Both the position numbers and the translations under genes were made by a program. A stretch of DNA of 64,000 nucleotides. Origin: Hymenoscyphus infarciens. Taxonomy: Eukaryota > Ascomycota > Leotiomycetes > Helotiales > Helotiaceae. Location: positions 59,100 through 123,099 of the forward strand of contig LLCB01000169.1 in assembly GCA_001414345.1 (NCBI GenBank). The letters run 5' to 3'. This document shows, one piece after another, positions 34,456-46,259 of this stretch (position 1 is its first letter; each line of letters opens with the position of its first letter). The notes under the pieces are model-generated. The model made no database searches. It was not told the DNA's origin and saw only the letters and a program-made list of their open reading frames with translations.

Positions 34456-36644
34456 GGTTGCCGAATTGCTGTGTAGGATGAAAAACAAGTTATATCGAGG
34501 TTAATACTGTTAAGCTATTCAAGATAGGTGTACCAGAATTTACGATGTAACTGAAGAAGAAAGGATCTCTGAAGAGGGGGAGAGTCCCCGAAGTTATACT
34601 CCCAAAAGGAAGCTAAAACACGCAGAAACACTATCCTATAGCTAGAGAGAGTGGCTCAGGATCGGAAGCAACCATGATGTGATCCCCAAATTCCTCTCGA
34701 TCGCCCTAAAAAATGATACGTTTCCAGCAAATATTTCTCTAGCATATACTTCGCACCACGTCAAGACGGAAGGAACACTGTAAGCACCGATCGAGTGATA
34801 TTTAGGGTCGATTTGGCGTCATGCTGGTCGTGAGACTAAAAAATGGAACGTTTTCCCGAGATCCAAGCCAGAGAAGCAATCGCTCCTTCCTCTTCCGAAG
34901 GTTCAAACACGGTAATCTACAAGTTCAATTACGTGTTTCCTAAATTCATTACTAAGAACACTTTCTATTGTCTCAAGTTTCCACACAATTTACTTCTCTT
35001 CGCAGCTGTTTCCGGGGAAGGAACGTTCGTCCCTCCCCTTCCAATTTCATTTTCACGAAAACCGGCCGTAATCGAAAGAAACCATGACAAACACTTATGA
35101 CAGTGTAAAGAAGACATTGAATCACACATGCTACTTATTTAGTTCCAAAAGATAGTTTAACTATGGTTGATGTATACGTAGAAAAGAATTCAAATCTCGA
35201 TCTCGCTTATCGGGACTTGGGTACAGGGGTAAATCTGTCTAGGTCAAGGCAATGACGAACAGTGCGAAAATCGTAAACGGAAAGAACAACTATGGGTGAG
35301 AAGAGAGAAGCATCATGGATAAAAGTCAAACACTACCTACCTAACTGCATTCCGAAAACAGGAGTCGCAAAATCGCCAAGTGTCCCAAGCGCTCCTTCCC
35401 AAAGAACCAACCCCCCACCAAACTCTTCTAGGCATGTCGCATATCAAAATAACCACCTCGAAAGCGCTTTGCGCCTCTCATTTTCACAACCGCCCTTTCT
35501 ATAAAGATCCTTCACCAAGAAACCCCAGAAAATGCAAGCAAGTGAGGATATTCTCAAGGGATGTCGTTGCTGTCAATGAAGCTAAAAACCGGCCAATTTT
35601 CTAGACTCCCTTAGCGGCCGTTAATTGCCAAATGTTCCAGCCACTAGATTAACTCAACGATCGCAACTAGCGTGGGGAAGTGGTTCTCAGGATCGAGGTT
35701 CTAGAAGCCCCAAAAATGCTCGGGCAAGTGAAGAGTCTTTGTTAAGGATGTGGTGTTGTCACACTCGAAGATAAGGAACTCGACGGATTTTTTAGTTCGC
35801 GACGGCTCACCGGTCTCGCAACGGCTGTCATGACAGAGTTATGGAACGCTAAATCGATGGGGCGGGCACTGGAGTTTTTTTATCAACACCTCAAATGTCA
35901 CCATAGGAAAGGCAGGAACATCTGTAACAAGTCCAGTACCTCAAGACCCATCATCGATTTAACACATCTGACATATCCCTGCAAAATTTCACCCCACCTC
36001 CATAAGATATCCTTGGTGCTGAATCTTTGAACTACCGACAAGTACCTTTCCCTAGAACTTCACTAAAACTTCACGATCGATATAACAGGCGTCTCCGATC
36101 TTCCTGGAAGAAGGCATTCAACAACTATCAAGAGCCTAAAACAACGAGTCTCCGAGAAACTCCGAGGACACTGTGAGTCATTTGTCTGGACCTTTTATGA
36201 ATATTGAGATGACCTCAAGACTTGTGAATGTTCCCGACAGTAAAGTTTACGTTTGGCTCACGTGTTACATGGGAAGCAAGCATGAATGCACAGACTCAAA
36301 TACTGTACTGTTAGCGAGTAACACCCGCTTAAAATTTAGACAAAGTACTGTTCCCCTCTTTCTTTTGTTGAATAAAGCCAGCTATTGGGAGAGGAAGAGG
36401 AAATGGTCATGGTCACGTGATTATGATTTACAAAGCCAAGATGAAAAGACTCGCCAGAAGATATAAGTTAACATGCTTGTTTGAGAATCTTTGCTGTAAT
36501 TTTCGGCAGTTCTTTGAATTAAGACGCTTTTACACCAAAAGCAGCGTCACCAGCGTCTTAAAAGGTGTTTAGCTTGGGGAATGGTGGAGAGCAGGAAAAA
36601 GAGTATGAATGCTAAATGGCGAAAGGGAAACTATGAGTGAGAGA
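34456..36644. other. 2.2-kb intergenic region
   Basis: No supported genes. Plus-strand frames at 34843-35100, 35292-35504, 35380-35604 and 36173-36466 lack recognisable motifs. Confidence 0.5.
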
Positions 36645-36800
36645 TGATGATTGTAAGTATGGTGGTTGGAAATGATGAAAAGGAAATGATGAAAAGGAAA
36701 TGATGAATGGTAGATGATGACTGTAAATACGGTAATTGGAAATGATGAACGGGACACGATGACGACAATTGCAAATATGGTGATTGGAAATATATGATTG
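36645..36800. repeat. Minisatellite of GGAAATGATGA-type units
   Basis: About three imperfect copies of a 60-70-bp unit (GATGATGAYTGTAARTAYGG ... TTGGAAATGATGAA). The first copy carries an internal 14-bp GAAATGATGAAAAG triplication at about 36669-36710. On the minus strand it can be read as His/Ser/Ile-rich frames, which are not considered real. Confidence 0.75.
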
Positions 36801-37014
36801 AGCATACGGCGATTGTCAAGAATAACGGCCTTGGTGGAGATTTAAAGCCAAAATTTGGTAATATCTGATAAAGAACTCTCAAAGTTCATTGAAATTCTCA
36901 TTATACTAAATCCACACTCGCCATACTCCGTCATCAAAAATGCCATAATAAACGATATTTGGCCCGACTCCATCCATATAACTCCGTTCCCATGCATCAA
37001 ACAAGAGAATTCGT

Positions 37015-37704
37015 TTACTTGAGACCAAAAGCAGTTCTGGCAGCGTTATAGTACTTGGTTCGATCAGCGTCAACCTCGACACCAACACAAGTAGCATAAG
37101 CCTTCAAGCCAGCATCTCCTCCAGCCTGAATAGCGGGACGAGCAGCGACACACTTTTCGTTGGTAGTTAGATACCACGCGGCAGAGGCCCAAGAGTACTC
37201 ATCGGGAAGAACGAGAGCACGAATGGCGTTTAACTCATCGGTGGTTAAGCCTGTAATCGAATCCGCGGTTGTAATCTTGGCCAAAGGTTCTTTCAAGGCG
37301 GGGATGGACTTCGCGTATGCTAAGTTGTTGTCGGGCATTTGCATGTTGCGAGTGCCTTGACCTGGACGACCGGGTGCTGGGAAGTGGTTTGTGTTGTATT
37401 GTAGCTCTCCCGTCTCCAAGGCGATTAAGGCTAGTACTGCGGCGATTTCGTTGGGGTTTGTGATTTTGTAGTCGGCCATGGCTTTGATGAGGAAGGGAGC
37501 GGCATGTTCAGCGGTGGAACATTCGTCTGGGTAGGCAGCACCTGAGCAGGAAGCGGATTTAGGGGCGATGGCTTTGAGTTGATCGGTTGCCTGGTCTCCG
37601 GCTGCTCGAGACGAGAGTGAGGAGAATTGGAAAACGTTCTTTGGAATGGCGCTTGCACCGGCCAAGGAGGTGAGGAGAGCGAGTGTGAGGATGTTGGAAA
37701 GCAT
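37015..37704 (-). CDS. Small secreted lysozyme-like fungal protein
   Basis: Secreted protein of 229 aa, single exon, starting MLSNILTLALLTSLAGASA at 37704 with a clear signal peptide cleaved near residue 19-20. The mature part has four Cys (CSGAAYPDEC; EKCVAARP; YATCVGVE), consistent with two disulfides. The helical motif IAAVLALIALETGELQYNTNHF, followed by PGRPGQGTRNMQMP, resembles lysozyme-like folds in which the Glu of 'ALETGE' would be the acid catalyst. That reading is by shape only; the family is otherwise described as hypothetical secreted protein in fungi. It could be an enzyme on chitin or peptidoglycan, or a non-enzymatic secreted protein. No neighbour hints at the role. Confidence 0.8.
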   Translation of the reverse strand: MLSNILTLALLTSLAGASAIPKNVFQFSSLSSRAAGDQATDQLKAIAPKSASCSGAAYPDECSTAEHAAPFLIKAMADYKITNPNEIAAVLALIALETGELQYNTNHFPAPGRPGQGTRNMQMPDNNLAYAKSIPALKEPLAKITTADSITGLTTDELNAIRALVLPDEYSWASAAWYLTTNEKCVAARPAIQAGGDAGLKAYATCVGVEVDADRTKYYNAARTAFGLK

Positions 37705-38848
37705 GGTTGCGAGAATTCTCGTGTTGTTTGAGTTGGTGTGGGTGTAATATTTGGCAATATTTATTTTGGAAGAGCGGTGGTGTTGTTAAGTTTGGTGGAG
37801 AAGCTGGATAAATAGCCCTTGGACCTTGATATAAAACAGAGGTATTGTTGAGATGAATGGATGAACAAATGACTTAATTGCTTTCTTGCAAACAATGAAT
37901 GACGGAAACAATGTATCTTTTTAACAACGAACAAAGACTGTGGTAAATGAGTGTTTTCCCCCGTTGCTCAGCAGTACGAAGTAATTTGAAGGATCCGAAT
38001 GACTGGAATCAAAAAAAAGGAACGTGTGTACTTCCGTAGCTTGGCCTGGACTATAACGAGTGAGTGAGCAGGCTGTGATTCAATTACTTGGCCTTGGGAG
38101 GGAGCAGCTTATTTGAGTCAGATTTTCACTCGACTCTCCTATACGAATCAGAATCATCACGGTACAACCAAGCGGATTGGCCTGCTCAACCCCTTTCAAC
38201 CCCTTTCAACCCCTTTCAACCCCTTTTGCTGACTGGTCATTGCTGGCCCCAGTGGCAGTGACAAGAGACGGGACGGGTTCGCCATGCTGGGACGAACTGA
38301 ACCAATCGCAGCCATGCGATGTGAATAAGCTTCGCAGTGGGGTCAAAGCTACTCAGCCAATGGCTCTCGAGAGTCGTGTGTTGGAGTTGAGTTGACTCTT
38401 GAGGCGAAGAGACCAAGTTTCACGTTAACATTCAAAAATAAATTGATTCGCTGGGCTGAAGTGGCGTCCAGAAACAGAAGAGGGACCGCTAAGCCCAGTT
38501 AGTACTAGTGTCGTGAGATAGTCTCCACTCTTCAGAGCCGCCACATTCACGAGCCACTTTGAGCTCTTGGCATAACTCCGGGAAAAGAATGCTGGAAAAG
38601 ACGGAACACTTGACAAAATATCACAGGAATCGTACTGGCTCAGGTGTCACCCTAGTCGAGGATCAAAGAGAATCAATAGAATCAATATGTGGTACCGTAT
38701 GTAAAACGTCTAAAGAGAGAAGAGCTACCTATCTACTGGTTCCTCCACTGGCGCCAAGAGTCACGTGATGCACCCCACAACAACAAAGAAGCGAAATAAT
38801 GAAAACGGGACCACAAAGCAGAACAAGCTTCTGTTCTGCTCAATGACA
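37705..38848. other. Intergenic, 1.1 kb, with a CCCCTTTCAA repeat
   Basis: It contains four tandem copies of a CAACCCCTTT unit (about 38186-38228). No supported gene; short frames 38177-38395 and 38559-38768 are noise. Confidence 0.55.
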
Positions 38849-38933
38849 TCCTCCGTGGCGCAATTGGCTAGCGCGTTCGACTGTTATAAGACTAGGCATC
38901 GAGAGGTTCGTGGTTCAAGCCCACGCGGAGGAG
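38849..38933 (+). tRNA. tRNA-Asn (anticodon GTT) with an 11-nt intron
   Basis: Cloverleaf by eye: acceptor TCCTCCG (38849-38855) pairs with CGGAGGA (38926-38932), discriminator G at 38933. D stem GCGC/GCGC encloses AATTGGCTA. Anticodon stem TTCGA (38876-38880) pairs with TCGAG (38899-38903), with anticodon GTT at 38883-38885. The 11-nt intron is 38887-38897, between positions 37 and 38. T stem CGTGG/CCACG holds loop TTCAAGC. Internal A- and B-box promoter sequences are within the gene (TGGCGCAATTGG and GGTTCAAGCC). Confidence 0.9.
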
Positions 38934-38945
38934 ATTTCTATTATT

Positions 38946-38966
38946 TCTTTTTGCTTTTTTTTTTTA
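38946..38966 (+). terminator. Pol III T-run terminator of tRNA-Asn
   Basis: T-rich runs separated by GC start about 15 nt after the tRNA 3' end, as expected for RNA polymerase III termination. Confidence 0.7.
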
Positions 38967-39189
38967 GTTCTGGCTTTGGGAGAAGAATGTGTTTCTGAGG
39001 CTTTTCCCCGAACACTCTAGCCACTCTGTGGCTCGGGTGCGCTGGTCTTTTTTCTTTCACTCTCAACCTTGAGGGCTCTCAGGGTTGGAATGTCAGCCTC
39101 TGTGTCATCAGACTGTTTCATCTTTTCTAGAATTATTTTGAGAGTGTTAGAATGGTCAGGAGACCTAAAAGTACTTTTCGCGACAGAGG

Positions 39190-39839
39190 GCGTCCCGTAT
39201 AACTAAATCGTAAATCGTAAATCGTAAATTATAAATTATAAATCATAAAAGTTAAGTCTAAGGGATATAGTGAATCTTAAACTATATTATCCTATTCTCT
39301 TACTCTCTTACTCCCTTACTCTCTTGTTCTATTCTTCTATATATCTTACGTATACTAAGAGAGTATATAAGAAGAGGGTAAGCAAAGAAGAGAGTAGGAG
39401 AAGAATAAGAGTAAGGTAAGAGAGTAAGCAAACCTTCCTCTAAGCTAACATTCTAGAGAAAGGTTTTTCCTAGTATAGGTAAGAGGAGTTTTTAGTAAAC
39501 ATTCCCTCTACTCTTCCTCTCTTCCTCTCTTTCTCTTTCTTCTCTCTTATTTATCTAAAAATAATAAGAAGAATATAATACGAGAGTTAAGTAATAGAGA
39601 GTAAGGATATAATAGCAAGGAGGCGATGTTATTACTATATATATAATACTCGTTCGCTCTCCCTATCCTCTACTTAATTACTATAGCTAGTCTTAATATA
39701 GAGAGGGGGGGTGGGGGGAGAAGGAGAGAGAGAGAACTTAAATTAAAAATATTTTATATTTTATACTTATAAAAAGTAACACTTTACGATTTGCGATTTG
39801 CGATTTAGTCGTTTCCGACTTTTGGTACATACGGGATGC
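39190..39839. mobile_element. 650-bp inverted-repeat element with subterminal AAATCGT array, RIP-like interior
   Basis: The outer ends GCGTCCCGTAT (39190-39200) and ATACGGGATGC (39829-39839) are inverted repeats with one mismatch. Just inside, the left end has ACTAAATCGTAAATCGTAAA (39202 on) and the right end has its inverted counterpart with CGC variants (39783-39808); the right side carries about 20 extra bases between the tip and the array. The interior is AT-rich with almost no CA/TG and contains a long imperfect palindrome of ACTCTCTTAC-type sequence. No transposase frame. This is probably a non-autonomous DNA transposon whose subterminal repeats bind a transposase. Confidence 0.75.
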
Positions 39840-40057
39840 CGTATCAACTTGGTCTTGGGTTTCAACTTTCAACAGGTTTACTCACAGTTGGAAATGTTTC
39901 GAAATATTGGGGCCTGATGTGTTTTCGGGGTTGTGACTCAAATGCTTCTCATGACAGACAAGCGTACTTTTTGTGGCCTTCTTTAAAGCTTTCTTCTCGA
40001 TCATTCTTCATACATAGAACCAGCTTACTGATTGCTCTAGTGGGGTAGTTCTTTCCT

Positions 40058-40269
40058 ATCCCTTCCATGTTGGATAGGAGCACTTGAAAATGTGCACTCG
40101 AAGTGGGTATAAAAAGAGTGGAATTTGAGGTTCAAGTGCTTAGAAAGTGGGTTTGTTTTGTGGCATGAAGCCCTTCGCAGCGCCTGCACTCGTTTAAAGT
40201 GCCGGTTCTGGATCAAAGCATCTACTTTTGGTGCACGTTTTTAATGTTCCTATCCAACATGGAAGGGAT
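40058..40269. mobile_element. 212-bp MITE with roughly 44-bp terminal inverted repeats
   Basis: The left end (40058-40079, begins ATCCCTTCCATGTTGG) is exactly repeated in inverse at 40248-40269. Homology continues inward, with mismatches, to a GTGCAC motif on both sides (near 40095 and 40232). The interior of about 125 bp is non-coding. No target-site duplication was confirmed. Confidence 0.8.
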
Positions 40270-41959
40270 GATATTTAAGTACACATTTCTGCAGACTTTT
40301 CCATTGATATCGCACCATCCTCTGAAGCATACCCACGCCGCTTGATACAATACCTACTCTGTCTGGATTGAATCATCGCACTTTTGAACACATTATTGGG
40401 TAGAATTGTTATTTATTGGGCTTACAAAGTCATGTATAAAAGAAGTTAAGTATCGCTTAACACGCTCTCTCGGCGGCTCTATGTTTCAAGAAAGCGCTCT
40501 TCTTAGCTCAAAACTCTGCCATGAAGTGTGTCAACGGGCTGCGTCAAGAAAGGGGGTATCTATGTCATCGCCCTTGATGATAGAAATCCCATATATTCAT
40601 CTGAAATAAAACACGAAGTTGATGCCATAAGGTACATGACTAAGATGTGTCTAAGCATGTAGTGAATCTCCGTGAAGAGGTGCTACAATTCTTCGATAAA
40701 CTTACCAACTTCCTTTACTATCGATTTCTAAATTATCGTTAATTTCAAGTTTATAATTCTTCCTTTTCTTTTCCTCAAGGGATCTAACTACTCGAGCCTA
40801 CAACTCTAAGCAGAAAGGGGATTCTAGCTAACTTAACCTTAGGTTCTCATCTCTCCGTATGCTTCCGTTATGTCTCGTTTACAGAAAAGCTCATATGGTC
40901 CTCGAAGATTTAGGCAACAGCTTGAAAGCTCTAGCATCTTGTAAGGTGTTGATATCGTGGCGGTGATAGAAATAGCGCCTTTCGTTCTAATAAATAAGCA
41001 TTTTATCCAAACTATGAAGATAATTACGAAAAAGCCTCATCTAGAGTAGGGAAAAGGAGATAAGTCGATAGTAGTAACGTAAAACCATCGTAAGGGTTGA
41101 AATATGTATCGTTGGATGTAGATGTAAATACTTTTCAGCTCTAAGATGTCGAAGGAAAACTCGTCGACATTGTTGAATACAGTTGTCTCCCGGTGATATA
41201 TAGGGATCCGTCTTCCCTGATAGTAGCAATTATATCTCATGCACTACTATCTTCACATTAGAACTATCTAGAATGACAAAGTTAAAAAAACAAAGTGCTA
41301 AGTTCTAACAATATAAAGAGAAGTATAGAGAAACAGAGAGAACGAATAATTTCCTCCAGTGGCACCTCACCTTGAAAGATAATACTCGAATTTATAGCTT
41401 CTAGATATATAGGTATCTTAAAGATCTATTTTGCTCTGTTTCAGCGAAAGCCACAACTGTAAAGCACTAAGTCTCCTTTAACGTATTTCAAATTTCTTAA
41501 ATCCCTCTACGAATCCTTTAGGCAATTTACTACAAGCTCACTTCCTTTTCTTGTTAAATATCTGCTGCTTATAGTCGAATCATAAGCTATCATCGTGTCT
41601 TAGCCCCACATTTTCTCTACATTTAAAAATAAGTAAATGACTAAAGGCCCTTTTATATTCGTGTAAGCATTATAAGAAAATCCAAATACCCAATCTCCGT
41701 CTTTAACTTTGAAACAGTAGACTTCTAAGCTACACGGAAGTACGGTACGTAGGACAAGTACCTTTCGTTTCATAGATGACAGGTACAAAAATCCCTTTGC
41801 TGGTATTTGAAAATACAATTCTGGCTTATCTCGTAACTCCCTGTAAGATTGTTTCAGCTCTAAGAGCGTCGTAGCATAAGAAGTCATAAGAAGTAAATAT
41901 CTTTAACAGTGTCAGAAATATTAGAACGTAAGTAGAAATCAGACAAAGTCATCCTTTAC
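40270..41959. other. 1.7-kb gene-free region, probably decayed repeats
   Basis: AT-rich sequence with only short, unsupported frames (for example 41037-41240 and 41600-41887 on minus). No RNA gene was seen. Confidence 0.5.
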
Positions 41960-42476
41960 AGTGAGTTGCGAGTTAAGCTTGAATTTGCCCACTTTTTTTG
42001 TCATCCGAGCTTTTTGAAAAAGTCCTTGATTTCCCCCCTTTTTAGGCACTTTTTTACCTATTTATTAATAATAACATATGTTAGTATATTTTAGATAACA
42101 GAAAACGAGAGCTCTATATATCCTCTATTACTCTATAAACTTTATATAATAAAAATAGATAAAATTTCTATCTGTCTTAATTTTTATAAGGTCTTGGTGT
42201 ACCTTATCGATCGACCTTACTAGGGCACGTAGGGGTAGTGTTAAAAAAGGGGTTTTTTTAAGAATTATCTATTTTTTAGTTTACTTTTATTATACTTACT
42301 TTAAATTATATAGAAGAGAGATAATTAGATATAGCGCTTCTTTCTAGCTAGGCCTCGTCTCTTTTAGAATACTTTTTTTTTCTGTCTTCTAAAGAAGAGA
42401 GGGAGAAAGCTTTGAAGAAAAAAAAGCTCGGATTACAAAAAAAGTGGGTAAATTCAAGCTTAACTCGCAAATCACT
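41960..42476. mobile_element. 517-bp element with roughly 56-bp terminal inverted repeats
   Basis: The left end (41960-42015: AGTGAGTTGCGAGTTAAGCT, then TTGCCCAC, T-run, CCGAGC) is matched in inverse at 42421-42476 with only a few differences. The interior is AT-rich, RIP-like and non-coding, and includes CTTATCGATCGACC near 42206. It is probably a MITE. Its AGTTAAGCTT...CCGAG layout recalls the ends of the 11.1-12.0 kb element. Confidence 0.8.
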
Positions 42477-45400
42477 ATACTAGAAAATCGAAAGATAAAG
42501 GAGGCAAGAGTCGGGTTAAGAAGCCCCATAAAACCATTTAGTATATCCAGCCCTAGGCAAACAACCAACACCCGATTCTAAAACCCCCCTACTTTCGGGT
42601 GTACCTACTAAGCTATCAACATTTCTAGGCAGACGCAAAAGCAGCACAGTATTCGTTGTCAAGAACTTTACACAAACATTCATATCGTCTATCACGGGTT
42701 TAGGCAGACCCCTTATTAATTTGCTCAACTAATAGCTTACTATCGAGTCTTAAACTGCCGTCGATTCTCTACGACTCTTCGTTTCGAGTTTTCGAAGGGA
42801 CGAAATAATCTCTGTGTTTAGCCTGAAAAACAGACTTCATTGCCACACTAAATAATAGTACAAAGGATGACTTCCTTTGTTGTATGGAAACGCGTGGCTG
42901 GGGTTGCTAGTTGAAAACCGGAGACGTGGTCGTAAAAGATCAGAGGGGAGGTATTTATATAAGATCGATACGGAGAGGTATTTGTTTAACTTTGCTTGTC
43001 CTTAAATCCGCATAACACGATAGACTGGCATCGGCCAATAAGATAACAAATCCAAGCCACAGAAGCTGAGAATAATAAGGTTTAACTTTTGCTAGAATAG
43101 CCAGAAATTTAAGGGAGCAAGAGGAAGGAAACTCGCAAGCTTAGAAGCTGAAAAGACGCCGATATTCTTATCCTTAAAACTAAATTCCACAAGTGTTTTT
43201 GCGTTGGCCAAATCAACTCTCGAAAAGCAGGAATGTTGTCTCAAGGTAGCAGTCGAGCACCTTCAAAAGAACGGTTTCAAACCCCCATGCTCCGAGATCG
43301 CCACTAAGAAAACAACTGCCAGTATACTAACCCAGCTCATTGCTCATAAAACAACCACTCGGCGGATCGTACTCATCATCTTAAACACATGAGCGAGTCA
43401 AGAAACAATTTCATTCCAGACTGTGGTATGACCAGCCGTATTATCAGTTCCCGCAGCTGTTTCCATTCTCCTTTTTCCTCTTTATGACACAGCACTTTAC
43501 GCATTGCGATCTTTTTTTCGGTACGTATCTACGTCAATACAAGTCACGATCATGAGTTTCGTAGTCGGCCAAGGGAGAAGAACTCTTTTTAGCCTCCAAA
43601 CTCACTGTTACAAGCATTCATACTCGTTGGCGCGTCGCTATTCGAAAGGAACAGTTTGCTGTCGAATTCCGAACTGTCATCAATTATGTACCAACCGTTT
43701 ACCACGCACTTCAAGCATAAGAGTGTAAATAATGGGTGCTTCTCTTAGCAAAATACTACCAGGAGTTCCAGTAGCTCTCGCACGTTCCAAGTATTCAATC
43801 ACTGTCGTTGACCACAACCTACAACAGCAGTATCTGGCTTGATGTATACCTGGTTATGAAAAATCACACTAGCCGTGGCTTTATAGCTTCACGACGCCGA
43901 ATCAACTCTCAAACCCCTTCCGTCGTCACCACCAGAAGATCTTCAAACAGAAGTATGGTTGATCAGGGATATGCGCTGATTCCTATCCGCCAAGATAAAA
44001 TAAGGGATTGAGTATGACGCATAAAACATGAAATCATTCAGAATCCTACTCTCGCCGGTCGTTAGAGCATTTGAGAAATTAGAGAGACAAGAGCAGTGTA
44101 ATCGGCAACTCTGGAGGTTCCTGAGGCCATGGTCAGGATAGTCAGTTATCCCGATCATTTCATCATGCCTTTGTAAATATTATGGTATATAACATTGCCG
44201 AATGCAACCTAGATCCAAGCGCAAGTGGAACACGCGGCCTTCTAAGTACATCTGCCTTACTAGTTTCTGTACGAGACGTTCTAGGACATTTAGATATATT
44301 CTTTGAGAAGGTTCAGAGGAACAAGGAAGACGTTTTCTTGATTATCCTGAACCTTTCAACCAATATCCGTGTCTATTCTGCAAAATCCGAAGTAATAGAG
44401 GAAAGGATGTTCTCAGAGCAAATCTCATGCATTTTACAACGAAGATGCTCGCCCTCTTACATGAGCACTTTTCGTTTATGCAAAATAGGGAAAACGCGAG
44501 AACCGACACTGTGAAGTTGACCTAATGAGTGCTGCACTCAAGTAAGCGAAAGATAGACTGTCCAGCAACCGATTGCGAGGGAAAGATCTTTTCGCTGAAG
44601 TGACTAATGTCTATCATTCAAACCAGCTCCTCCAGTATTTTTGTTAAACTGATAAGTTTACCGTTAAGTCACAAACTGCTATCGATTTCCTACCAACCTT
44701 CCAACTCTCGGTTCTCCAAGAGAAGAAGCGTCTAACTTCCCAAGCTCTTTTTGATCGCGAATGTAACAAACTGCCGTGGAAAAGGACTATTGTGTCTCAA
44801 CTCCCAAGAAGGGAGCAAGAAACACCATAATAACAGTTCGCAGAGAACTTAATATTCGTGATAAGCCAACGGAAAAGGAAGAACTGAGTTCTTATTGAGA
44901 GGTTACTTTACACACACACAAAGCACCAAGCAAAAAAGACTGAGCAGCATCTTCGCCCAATCAGTCCCTGCAGAAAAACAGTTAAGTAAACACGAGCAAA
45001 GTCAAAAATCGAGAAGCACATGAACAATGCCAAAGAAGGAAATAAAAGCAGGATGTGGGAAGTAAATCCCCAGCAAGCAAACCTGTTCAAGAATACGATG
45101 ACTTTGTTCCCCTCGGGAGGAAGAGAAGAAAGTCCCAACAAGCTAACATTGGGCGTTGGCATGTATCCTCCTCAAAGCCATATCCTCACATATAGTTTCC
45201 TCTCCCTATATCAATTTCCAAACCGCATCTCGGACGGAAATCATTGAATTGCTGTCGAAACTCAAAACACCACCGATTCCCTACCAACCGTTTGTTCCAA
45301 ACCTTTCAAGCAAGATACTTTGTTTGTTCCAAGAAAGAAGTTTCCCAGCATCGCGGGTACATATAACTTGTCTTCTCTCTCCAAACGAGCCCAAGGCCGA

Positions 45401-46259
45401 AGCACCATACATTTGGGTTGTTTAAGCTTGCGACATATTCCTGGTAAGCCTTTGGCGACGGAAATAAAGATAAAAAGGTAGGAAGGAAACGGTATGACGA
45501 GTCTACGCGAACCAAACCTTGAGCTGCTAAACCTCAAGCAGAAGAACTGTGGAGCTGCAAAAGGCACAAGAAACCACAAACGCAAGGTAGCCACGGCGTT
45601 TGGAAAAAAACAAAGTTGCAGCTGATTTCACTCGAGACAAAGACTCAACTACCCCAAATTAGTTCGTGATAGTGACAAAAAAAAAGGTACATCACCACGG
45701 AGTTTTCCTCCTAAGCGCTCACCTCCAAGCCCCCGAGCCGTTACACTAACCGCCCAACAAAATCTCACCGCCAGCACACTCGATGAGCCCAAGAGAAGCA
45801 GCATGTACTCCACTTTGTTTAATCACAAGAAGTAAAGTAGAACGAGAAGAATATTGAGTAAGGACAGTAGTTGTATATATTGCTGTTTATAAATATGGTA
45901 ACCACAAAAAAGTAAAATTAAAATAGAAGTAGAAGATAGTTCATTGCCACGTGAATTCGTCAATCCACATATCGTGACATAAACATAAAGAAAAAAAGAA
46001 GAGGGTGTAAAGGAAAAAGAGAGAGGAGGTGAAGACATCCCAACTCAATCCTCCACATTAATATACAGCTTTCTTTCAAACCAACCAAAGATACCTTCAT
46101 CTGCCTCCATCCCGATTCCACGCAAGCAAAAAAGAGAAACCCAAAAAGACAAATGAAAACACCCCTCCGCATCCCATCCCAACTCCGATCCTTCCCCCCT
46201 TCAACCCCGAACCCGGCAAACCAGAAAAATCCAAGAAGCTTCTTTTTGAAATCTTTTTT
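42477..46259. other. 3.8-kb gene-free region
   Basis: Several short frames exist (42516-42728 minus, 44182-44514 plus, 45020-45247 plus), but none has a recognisable protein or a full gene structure. Two stretches near 44668-44740 and 45256-45345 share an imperfect CGATTYCCTACCAACC motif and flanking similarity, suggesting old duplicated sequence. Confidence 0.45.

Noticed and set aside
42516..42728. Minus-strand 70-aa frame and the neighbouring DSKLLVEQINKG phrase, considered as a retrotransposon RNase H relic
   Set aside because: The pieces lie in different frames, share no ordered catalytic motifs, and give no gene structure.
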